Origin: Salminus brasiliensis
Taxonomy: Eukaryota; Chordata; Actinopteri; Characiformes; Bryconidae
Reading direction: 5' to 3'
DNA length: 64,000 nucleotides
Assembly: GCF_030463535.1 (NCBI RefSeq)
Contig: NC_132878.1
Location: 99,124,059-99,188,058, forward strand
Both the position numbers and the translations under genes were made by a program. The notes under the pieces are model-generated. The model saw only the letters and a list, made by a program, of their open reading frames with translations, was not told the origin of the DNA and did not search any database. Below are positions 55,609-64,000 of this stretch, one piece after another (the stretch's first letter is position 1; each line of letters opens with the position of its first letter).

Positions 55609-55860
55609 AGAGCCAGACATTCAGCTCAGGGCGCTTCACTCCGCTTAGCAGTTAGCTGAACGCGTTCAGCGGACACAGTCAGCGCACTTTCACTCGGTTT
55701 AAGGTTCCTCTGCTGAAGGGAGGACTGTGTGGCGTTTATCTGAACCCACCTGATCATCAGGAGGAATAAAGACGAGCAGGAGATCCGCTTCCCCTGAAGA
55801 CTCCAGCTGCAGACCTCCGCAGCTCCGCTCTATCTGTCGACCAGCTGTCAAAATAAAAGT
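55609..55860 (-). other. possible 5' exon of minus-strand gene
   Basis: CpG-bearing DNA next to the satellite. On the minus strand a short open run ends IPPDDQ, followed by a donor-like CAG/GTGGGTTC near 55750. It might be the first exon of the zinc-finger gene at 50598. Nothing firmer supports it. Confidence 0.2.
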
Positions 55861-55861
55861 T

Positions 55862-56335
55862 CTGCAGAATTTACAATGACAATGACCTGCAGCTGAACAT
55901 ACAGGCAGTATAGGAAGGCAGTAAAGCACCCTGTCATGTGTGAATCGGATGTTTGTGTAAAATGCTTTATCTTGTAGATTGGAGAACAGACTGTTGTCCA
56001 TATGACCTCATAAACCAACAGGAATAATGGATTACTGCATCCCTGCTCCAAAGATGTAGACAGTTTAAATTCATTTGTTCTAATATATCAATTCTCCACT
56101 CAGCATAGTGTGTTATTTGTATGGGACAACATTAATGTAGAAATAAATATGATACAAAAATGATTCAATAATTGTTTTCATCTAAAATAACAGTAAATCA
56201 TAAATTAGAAAAAAATCAGGACTAGCAGATTTAGGAACAGCTACATATTCTGCATATTCGGTATATACATTTAATATACACATGTCCAACCCTTCTATTG
56301 TAATTTAACCTGTAAATGATTCCATCTGTTTATCA
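55862..56335. other. AT-rich intergenic, no gene seen
   Basis: No supported exon, RNA gene or recognisable repeat. Confidence 0.5.
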
Positions 56336-56595
56336 TGTTATCACGGTCGGGTGTGGGCTTGGAGGCGGAGGAGGACGAACTTGCAGGTCATTCTAATCAT
56401 TAACACATGAAACAGGGCACGACAGGATACAAAGAAACATGAAGTAAATGTTAACACTGACAAGCTTCACTTAAGACAAAGCACAGAACAGGCAAAAACA
56501 GGCCGAACTAACCAACCCACCGCAGATAGGATCCACAGGTGGGAGCACTGAAGAACAGGAGGAGCTAGGACAGAACAGAAACAGCAGGCATGACA
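56336..56595 (-). mobile_element. solo-LTR-like element
   Basis: 260 bp bounded by TGTTATCACGG and GGCATGACA, which are inverted ends of the TG...CA type (TGTCATGCC on the minus strand). The minus strand then has pyrimidine-rich LTR-like sequence (CTCCTCCTGTTCTTCAGTGC). No clear target duplication is seen, hence moderate doubt. Confidence 0.4.
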
Positions 56596-56599
56596 CACG

Positions 56600-56757
56600 G
56601 CTATAGTGTGTATTTGTTCATATCTCTGCTTATATTCGGTGTATATTGTATTTATCGTACATTCTGCACTTGTTGCTTATTGCACTTCTGCTTAGATGCT
56701 AAACTACATGTCGTTGTCTTGTACTTGAGTAATGACAATAAAGTTGAATCTCATCTG
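56600..56757 (+). mobile_element. LINE 3' tail (GACAATAAAGTTGAATCTCA)
   Basis: GCACTTCTGCTTAGATGCTA, CGTTGTCTTGTACTTGAGTA and AATGACAATAAAGTTGAATC resemble the 3' terminus of a Rex1/CR1-type fish LINE. Only the tail is present. Confidence 0.5.
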
Positions 56758-57394
56758 ATCATAAATCAGTTCTGTGAGCAGATTAGATAACAGCATTCTT
56801 ACATTACATTGTACAGTGTCATTATAACCAGACACAGTATAACACAGTACACTTTCCTAGTCTGTGAGCTGGGGGACACTGGGTTTGGTTGGCACAGTGG
56901 TGTTAAATTCTGGGTCAGTAAGGGTTGTCTCAACATTCATCGCTATATAAATAACACTGAATTGAACTGAATCTGTTGGAGCTCAGTGTACACAGCCCTG
57001 CGAAGGAAATGACAGAGTGTTTCTCAAAAGCAAAAGACCAGTGTTCTTTAATAAAACTGTTCCCCATAGTGCATCCAGGCCTGCAGCCGAGGGTGCTATC
57101 ACTTATGTTACAGACACATGCAGAGGTTAAAGTGCAGTGCTCATGACATGGTGCAAAACTCTCAACGCACAAAAAAGGTCACATAAGCACATAACACAGA
57201 CCTGTCAGATATCTCCCACCGGGGCCCAGGTCCCGCTTACTCCAGCAGATAATGCACATGCACCATCGATGTCAAAAAAGCACCCTTTAATGACACCTCC
57301 GCAAGAAGAGCAGCATGGTGTCAAAGTGGGTGCAGAGAACAACAGACGAAGGGTTCTTTCCTTCCACCCCAATTCAGGGGAATACTGTTTTCAA

Positions 57395-57472
57395 AAGCTC
57401 AAGACAGATTTGTGAATTTCCCCACTGCGGGACTAATAAAGGATTATCTTATCTTATCTTATCTTATCAGAT
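57395..57472 (+). mobile_element. LINE 3' tail with TTATC repeats, second copy
   Basis: AATTTCCCCACTGCGGGACT then AATAAAGGATTATCTTATCT. Same tail as at 3870 and, inverted, 61852. Confidence 0.7.
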
Positions 57473-57578
57473 CAGCTCTGTGTGTGTGTTCACTGTACAG
57501 ATGAACAAGGCACAGGGGAATGGTGAATATGGTTGTCTTGATTTTTAAAAAAGGGGCTCAGTGAAATGTTCCTGAGCT

Positions 57579-57605
57579 GTGTGTGTGTGTGTGTGTGTGT
57601 GTGTC
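57579..57605 (+). repeat. (GT)n microsatellite
   Basis: About 13 GT units immediately before a C-run; the candidate LTR start TGTCA overlaps its end. Confidence 0.8.
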
Positions 57606-58327
57606 AGCCCAGTGGCGCCGCGCCCCCCCCCCCGGGTCCACAGGCTCCTGGGGTCTTTTAAGTTGATGTTGGGTTGATTTCTATGTTCAGGTACTTTCTG
57701 TTTCACCACCCGTTGGTTCTACTACCAAGGACTTTTATGTAGACAGCGGTCGCAGTAAGACACCATGTTTTCTGTTTATGTCTGTATTATATTATGTATA
57801 TATTATATTTGTTTCACCTGAGTGCTGGGGTACAAAGGGAGCAAACACAGATGCCTCGGCGCTGAGAATTACTCTTGCGATGCCAAGCTGTAAGGTTGGC
57901 TTCAGGTTCTGGAGACTTCTAGGGAGGTCTACGAGTTCAAGTAGTATATGCTCTATCGGAGCGGTTTCACGTTCAGGAGGTCACTGTCCGGTTCACCGGT
58001 TGGTCGCCAGGGAGATTTGGGCACGGTTTTGGGGTGAGGCTTTTGGTTGTTAGTTTCGTTGGTTCTGTTGCGTTCTAGCCTTCCTCCCCCCGTTTGATTT
58101 GTCCCCTCTCGCTTTGCTCCCGGACTACTTTCCAGCCTCAGGTGGTTTTCCAGGTTAAGCCCCGTTTTAGTTGTCACCTGTTTGTTTTCTGTATCTGTTT
58201 ATTGGACCCTGTACTTTGCTGCCTCGTTTTGTTTGTGTTTGGTCGTTTTGTTTTGTCATTAAAGACTGTTTCCCTGCATTGCTCTGTCCCTGCGAGTGTT
58301 CCCTTGTCTCGCCTAGCCAGCATGACA
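57602..58327 (+). mobile_element. candidate 5' LTR and leader of Ty3-type element
   Basis: Candidate ends TGTCA (57602-57606) and TGACA (58323-58327) bracket 726 bp. The last 150 bp is T-rich with ATTAAAGACTG (poly(A)-signal-like, about 58259) and a pyrimidine-rich run, as in an R-U5 region. The gag start codon (58322) overlaps the end. There is no second LTR to compare, because the 3' end was lost. Confidence 0.35.
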
Positions 58328-59680
58328 GAATTCTCGGCCGACACCCTCCAAACAGCGGGGATGGAAGCCTTGGATCACGCTGTTCGCGCCCAAGGTCAAT
58401 TCTTGGGGCAGCAGCAACACACTCTGCAGAGTGTGTCAGAGACTGTCGGCCACCTGGTGCAGCAACAGGTGGGCCAGCAGCACCAAGTCACCCAACTAGT
58501 GGGTGACGTTCAGGGGCTCACGAATCTAGTAAAGACTTCGTTGGAGCCTGCTAGCTCTCCCAGTCCCGTCTACACACCCCATAGCGCGTATCCGGTTGGC
58601 AAACCGGATACGTACAGTGGCAGTCCGGAACTTTGCGAGGGGTTCTTGCTTCAGTGCGAGGTCTTCTTTAAGAACTCTCCGACCGGCACTGACCAGGCGA
58701 AGATCGCCTTTATAGTATCGCAGGGAAGGCTCTGGATTGGGCCACTGCCACCTGGACGGAGCTTAGCGAAGGATCCCTCTCGGAATACCTTAAACATTTT
58801 AAGGCGGTGTTTCTACACCCCCGAGAGGGACTCACCAAGTGAGCCCATGGAGGTGGGTATCGGCCGCTTGGCACCGGAGGAACGCAGTTGTAGGACCAGA
58901 GAGGGGCTGTGCTTCTACTGCGGGGATGCGGGGCATTGCCGCAGAGACTGCCAGAGGAGGATCCTGATGGCTTACTGCCCAAACACCGATGGGCGCGGGG
59001 AGGGGACTCCTCGCGCTAATGCGGTGAGTCTGCCCGTTCCGGGGCTAGTGTCTAGGTCGATCACGTTGCCAGTATTAGTGACCTACCAGTCCAAGTGTGT
59101 GTGTGTTGCAGCGTTGATCGACTGCGGTGCGGTGGGGAGCTTCCTGAGGGCCGACATCGTGGAGCGTCTGAGAATCCCGGTGGAGGAACTCCAGAGACCT
59201 CTCTGCATCACCACCCTGGACGGGCAGCCCATGGGTCCTCACCCCATTACCTACGTGACCACTGGGGTCCACCTAGCCGCAAGTTTCTTACACCAGGAGG
59301 AGGCCTCACTGCTGGTACTCCCGGCCTCTGAGCATGCTCTGATACTAGGTCTGCCATGGCTTAGTAAACACAACCCTCACGTCTCCTGGCCAGACAGGGA
59401 GATAGTATCTTGGTCCTCATATTGCCGCACACACTGCCTCAATCTCGCCCCCCTTAGCGTCGGGTCCACCTCTGTGGAGAGCCCGGAACCAGAATCCCTA
59501 GTCGTCCTGCTGTCCGAGTATGAGGACCTTGTAGATGTTTTCTCTAAGTCCGGTGCTGCTAGGCTTCCCCCCCACTGCCCGTACAACTGCACCATCGACC
59601 TAGTAGAGGAGCGGTCTTACCTAAAGCACGAGTTTACCCCCTCACTAGGGAGGAAGAACGGGCGATGGAGGATTATATAG
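58322..59680 (+). pseudogene. Ty3-type retrotransposon gag-protease remnant
   Basis: An open frame from ATG 58322 encodes a Gag-like protein: MTEFSADTLQ, a Gln-rich coiled-coil-like segment, then capsid-like DTYSGSPELCEGFLLQCEVF. After about 58720 the frame is shifted and most of the capsid C-terminal half is deleted. It resumes with a CCHC knuckle (CFYCGDAGHCRRDC) and a retropepsin-like region. The active-site triad reads DCG where DSG/DTG is expected. The frame ends at 59680 after another shift near 59640. It is a domestic retroelement relic, not an intact gene. Confidence 0.85.
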
Positions 59681-60135
59681 ACGAAGCCTTAGCACAGGGG
59701 TACATCATGCCGTCTAAGTCTCCCGTAGCGTCAGGGTTTTTCTTCATTCAGAAGAAAGGGGGGGGGTTGAGGCCGTGTATAGACTACAGGGCGCTTAATG
59801 CTATTACCAGGCGCTTCCCCTATCCCATGCCGTTGGTCCCGTCCGCCCTTGAACAGTTGTGGGGGGCCCGGGTGTTTAGCAAGCTAGGCTTGCGCAGTGC
59901 ATATAATCGCGGATCAGGGAGGGGGACGAGTGGAAGACGGCGTTTATGACCACCAGGGGGCATTACCAGTATCGGGTCATGCCGTATGGCCTAGCCAACG
60001 CCCCCTCCGTCTTCCAGTCGTTCATTAATGACGTCCTGAAGGACTACCTCGGACGATTCGTGGTGGTCTCTGGTCAGGCTCGGTCAAGGAAGTACAGAGC
60101 TTTCTAGGGTTTGCAAACTTCTACAGGAGGTTCAT
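59640..60135 (+). pseudogene. Ty3-type reverse transcriptase remnant
   Basis: RT N-terminal motifs are readable in pieces ([20 protein letters not shown], then [16 protein letters not shown]) with a frameshift between them near 59905. The catalytic Asp of motif A is replaced by Gly (SKLGLRSAY). The sequence jumps from RFVVV near 60065 to a GFANFYRRFI-like segment, so the YxDD box is deleted. It is then interrupted by an L2 insertion. Confidence 0.85.
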
Positions 60136-60905
60136 TACATTTACATTTACATTTATGGCATTTAGCAGACGCTCTTATCCAGAGCGACTTACAAAGTGCT
60201 TTGCTATTTACCCAAGAAGAGCCTTAGCTAGTTAGAATAGACTAATAATTCAAAAGATACCTCTAAGCTTTAGACATTACTAAACACAATACAATAAGGT
60301 GACCATAGAACTATTCGTCCAAGTACTCTCTGAAGAGGTGGGTCTTCAGTTTGCGTTTGAAGACAGCGAGCGACTCGGCCGTTCAGACACCCAGGGGAAG
60401 CTCGTTCCACCACTTTGGTGCCAGGACAGAAAAAAGCCTGGACGCTTGTCTTCCGCGGATTTTAAGGGATGGCGGGTTGAGCCGAGCCGTACTTGAAGCT
60501 CGAAGGGCTCTTGGTGCAGACCAGCTTTTGACCATTGCCATCAGATACGGAGGGGCTGATCCGTTCTTGGCTTCTTTGGCCAGTGTCAGGGTTTTAAATC
60601 TGATGCGGGCAGCTACAGGAAGCCAGTGGAATGACATGGCTAAACGCAGCAGTGGAGTGACATGGCTAAATTTTGGGAAATTGACGATGACCCATGCCGC
60701 TGCATTCTGGATGAGTTGCAGGGGCCTGATGGTGCGCAGAGGGAGACCAGCCAGAAGAGAGTTGCAGTAGTCAAGTCTGGACGTGACGAGAGACTGAACA
60801 AGCACCTGGGCAGCCTCTCTAGAGAGGAAGGGTCGAATTCTCCGGATGTTGTACAGAAGAAATCTGCATGACCGAGTTACGTTTGCAACATGACTTGAGA
60901 ACAAT
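60136..60905 (-). mobile_element. L2-clade LINE fragment inserted in Ty3 pol
   Basis: The minus strand encodes the L2 RT C-terminus over about 240 aa with few defects (LLYNIRRIRPFLSREAAQVL, SRLDYCNSLLAGLPLRTIRP, APPYLMAMVK). It ends with hairpin CGCTCT-GGATA-AGAGCG (60170-60186 complement) and (ATGTAA)n. It is 5' truncated. Short flanking TTCATT / GTCATT may be the target duplication. Confidence 0.88.
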
Positions 60906-60923
60906 AACTGATCCATCACGTCA

Positions 60924-61460
60924 TTGCTTAAGGGAGCCCCGCGGCGCATCACATGGACGCCGGCCGTGGAGGACTCATTCCAAGCACTCAAGCGTGCTTT
61001 CACGTTGGCCCCATTGTTGCGCCACCCCGATTCCCGTAGACCGTTCGTGGTGGAAGTGGATGCCTCCAGTACAGGGGTGGGGGCCGTCCTGTCACAAAGA
61101 CAGGAGGTAAGCGACCGCTTACACACCGTCGCGTTTTACTCAAAGAAGCTCACAGGAGCAGAGCGGAACTACGGGGTAGGGGATCGGGAGCTCCTGGCGG
61201 TCAAGATGGCGCTGTCCGAGTGGCGTCATTGGTTGGAGGGCGCTGCCCACCCATTCCTAGTACTTACTGACCATAAGAACCTTGAGTATCTCCGGCAAGC
61301 TAAGTGTCTGAACCCCAGGCAAGCCAGGTGGTCCCTGTTTTTCGCCAGGTTCCAGTTTCACATCACTTACAGGCCGGGCTCCCGTAACACTAAGGCAGAT
61401 GCCCTCTCCCGCATCCACCAAACGGCGGAGGGGGGGGGGGGGGCGACCTGGTACCCTTAA
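60924..61460 (+). pseudogene. Ty3-type RNase H remnant
   Basis: The frame resumes after the L2 insertion: [16 protein letters not shown], then [17 protein letters not shown] (RNase H first Asp in EVDAS), [20 protein letters not shown] (conserved Glu) and [10 protein letters not shown] (Asp). RNase H motifs look intact. It ends [18 protein letters not shown] before a 15-nt G-run (61429-61443) that throws the frame. Confidence 0.85.
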
Positions 61461-61851
61461 TAACACCATCTGTCTCAGTCGCGGCGATTCAATGGGACCT
61501 AGATATGGAGATAGCCGAGGCGCTTTCCCGCACCGTCGTTCCCGCGGTGTGCCCTGCAGACAAGGTCTGCGCACTAACCAGGAGCTGGGGAAGTTTCTAA
61601 GGATCTACTGTCACGACTACCCCAGCGACTGGTCGCGGTATCTGATTTGGGCCGAGATGGCCCAGAACTCGCTGAGGTGCGCGACCACTGGCCTCACCCC
61701 CTACCAATGAATGTTAGGCAACCAACCCCCGTTGGCCCCTTGGACTGCTGTGGAGACCCGAGTGCCAGCAGTCGATGCATGGATATGCCGCAGCGAAGCC
61801 GTCTGGGCCAAGACCCATCAGCACATCTAGACCTTCCTGCGGCGCTATAAG
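61461..61851 (+). pseudogene. Ty3-type integrase remnant
   Basis: Pieces only: a tether-like segment, then [20 protein letters not shown] and LTPYQ, matching the C-terminal half of an integrase core. The zinc-binding and first catalytic parts are deleted near 61565. A frameshift follows. The element ends at the LINE junction (61852), so the 3' LTR is missing. Confidence 0.75.
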
Positions 61852-64000
61852 ATAGTCCTTTATTAGTCCCGCAGTGGGAATATTCCCAGTGTAACAGCAG
61901 AAAGGGATAGCAAGACACTCGGTTATAAAAATTTGGATAAATAATTTACACTATATACACAATATAAATAAGAATTAAAAGAGCAATAACAATACTATTT
62001 ACAGCAAAAGACTCTTAATTGCACATGGGGGTGGGATATTGCACATAGTATTCCCTGAACATGAACATGTGTGTGTAGTTAAGTGTGTGTGTATGTGGTC
62101 CGCTGGGAGCAGTGCTGGTTGTGCAGTCTGACGGCAGCAGGAAGGAAGGACCTGTGATACCCCTCCTTCACACACTTGGGGTGAAGCAGCCTGTCGCTAA
62201 AGGAGCTGCCCAGTGCTGCCAGAGTCTCATGCATGGGGTGGGAGCTGTTCTCCAGCATGGATGCCAGCTTGGTTGTCATCCTCCTGTCTCCCACCACCTG
62301 CACTGGGTCTAAGAAGCACCCCAGGACAGAGCTTTGGACATGAGTTTGTCCCTTCTTATCTGCCGTCGAGATGCTACTGCCCCAGCAGACCACTCCATAG
62401 AAGATGGCAGATGCCACCACTGTGTCGAAGAACGTCCTCAGGAGAGCTCCCTGCACTCCAAAGGACCTCAATCTCCTCAGCAGGTAGAGTCTGCTCTGGC
62501 CTTTCTTGTAGAGAGCAGCAGTGTTGACTGATCAGTCCAGTTTGTTGTTCAGATGAACACCCAGGTATTTATAAGAGTCCACACTCTCGATGTTCATACC
62601 CTGGATGTTCACTGATGGAGGGGGGTGTCTGCACCTGCGGAAATCCACCACCAGTTCTTTGGTCTTTCCAGCGTTTATCTGAAGGTGGTTCTGCAGACAC
62701 CAGTCCACAAAGTCCTGAATAAGTTCTCTGTACTCGCTGTCCTCCTCATTGGATATGAGGCCGACGATCGCTGAGTCATCAGAGAACTTCTGGAAATGAC
62801 AGGTCGGTGAGCTGTACATGAAGTCAGCAGTGTACAGGGTGAAGAGGAATGGTGCCAAGACCGTTCCTTAAGGGGCTCCTGTGCTGCTGACCACCAAGTC
62901 AGAGACACAGTCCCGTGCCCTCACATACTGTGGTCGGTTGGTGAGGTAGTCCAGTATCCAGTTTGACAGGTGACTGTCCACTCCACAATGTCCCAACTTG
63001 TCCTTTAGAAGCCCTGGCTGTATGGTGTTAAAAGCACTGGAGAAATCGAAGAAGGTGATCCTCACAGTGCTGCCGGGCTTCTCCAGGTGAGAAAGAGCTC
63101 TGTGTAGAAGATAGATGACAGCATCATCCACCCCGACACCAGGCTGGTAGGCGAACTGAAGAGGGTCCATGGATGGGCTCACCAGAGGGCGGATGTGGTT
63201 GAGGACCAGCCTCTCCAGTGACTTCATCAGATGGGAAGTCAGTGCCACCGGCCTGTAGCTGTTTAGGTCCTTTGGGTGCTGTGTTTTGGGCACAGGTACC
63301 ACACAAGATGTTTTCCACAACTGTGGTACTCTTCCCAGTTTTAGGCTCATGTTGAACATATGCTCAACTACTCTGCACAGCTGATCTGCGCAGGACTTGA
63401 GGAGCCTGGCATTGATTCCATCAGGACCTGTAGCTTTCTTAGGCTTGATCTTCCTCAGCTCATTTCTCACCTGGGTTGTTGTGAAGGACAGGTTGGAGCA
63501 GGGGGGCTGGGTGCTGGAATGTGTGAATGGGTGGTTGATGCTGCCAGACGATGAGCCATTAGGGGATGATGATGGTGATGATTGTGAGCCAGAAGTTCTG
63601 AGAGAAGAAGAAGGGGGAGGGCAGCATGATGGTAGTGCTGCTGAGTGGGGATACAGCAGGGGTGTCTGTGTGGGGGCAGGGCTAGGTGATTGATCAAATC
63701 TGTTGAAAAATAGATTGAGATCATTCACCCACTTCTGGTCCCCCGCCACCTGGGAGTTGGACTTTGTGTGTCCAGAAATGGTTTGAAGGCCTTTCCACAT
63801 TCCCCTGACGTTGTTCTGCTGCAACTGTTCCTCCAGCTTCCTCTTGTAGCTGGCTTTCCCCTCCCTGATCTTCCTTCTCAGTTCCCTCTGCACAGCTTTC
63901 AGCTCATCCTTCTCACCAGATCTGAAGGCCCTCTTTTTCGCTTTTAGGAGAGCCTTTATATCTGGATTAATCCACAGTCTTGGTGGGCACGGTGTTATCC
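61852..64000 (-). mobile_element. jockey-superfamily LINE (CR1/L2/Rex1-like), runs off window
   Basis: The minus-strand 3' end is at 61852 (tail AATAAAGGACTATCT). The RT reading frame stays in one frame from the window edge to 62079, broken only by two nonsense codons (62868-62870 and 62532-62534). RT motifs are intact: FFDFSSAFNTI (motif A), then GAP, and FSDDSAI (motif C). The upstream part is RELRRKIREGKASYKRKLEE. The endonuclease domain would lie past 64000. Its 3' end sits in the Ty3 integrase region, so it inserted there. Family level is uncertain without a search. Confidence 0.88.

Noticed and set aside
54962-55639. Minus-strand 225-codon YLYLYL/YIYIY frame
   Set aside because: Satellite artefact; only a few residue types and no plausible start context.
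58094-58321. Extension of the retroelement gag frame upstream of 58322
   Set aside because: The frame is open but starts only at TTG and reads T-rich LTR-like sequence (FVFCICLLDPVLC); the ATG at 58322 is the natural gag start.

Overview
This is vertebrate nuclear DNA, almost certainly from a teleost fish and probably an ostariophysan (inference). The evidence is spliced genes with GT-AG introns, dense Tc1/mariner, L2-clade LINE, tRNA-derived SINE and Ty3-like elements, and long micro- and minisatellites. No prokaryotic operon, CRISPR array or phage module is present.

Layout. 1-600 may hold the 3' end of an unrecognised gene. 760-5100 is three back-to-back minisatellites with LINE tails and an orphan B30.2/SPRY exon. 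5330-13504 is a complete 14-coding-exon pabpc1-type poly(A)-binding protein gene (+), 634 aa, with a terminal-oligopyrimidine-like tract and an A-rich 5' leader. 15175-23736 is a complete 5-exon gamma-glutamylcyclotransferase gene (-), 213 aa. Its last intron contains a 4.9 kb minisatellite and its first exon adds a hydrophobic N-terminus. 24000-28740 is intergenic: a 32-bp minisatellite, Tc1-type MITEs, L2 pieces and a SINE. 29179-47821 is a complete 11-exon slc6a20-type Na+/Cl- dependent imino-acid transporter gene (+), 601 aa, with many transposon insertions in its introns. 50598-51728 is a 12-finger C2H2 zinc-finger exon (-). 53940-55610 is an AT-rich satellite. 57400-64000 is stacked retrotransposons: a dead Ty3-type element split by an L2 fragment and cut at its 3' end by a second, fairly young LINE that runs off the window.

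The genes are ordinary and functionally unrelated: mRNA translation and stability, glutathione breakdown, amino-acid uptake, DNA binding. They do not form a system. The most interesting signals are non-coding: two long fold-back hairpins inside pabpc1 introns; a 90-nt (GT)45 tract directly abutting the last pabpc1 coding splice acceptor; a giant minisatellite whose unit carries a 12-bp perfect palindrome; a possible membrane-anchored GGCT; and a LINE/SINE pair sharing a 3' hairpin with a GGATA loop. Exon borders were set by eye from splice sites, reading phase and known protein families, and coding lengths close exactly for all three multi-exon genes.
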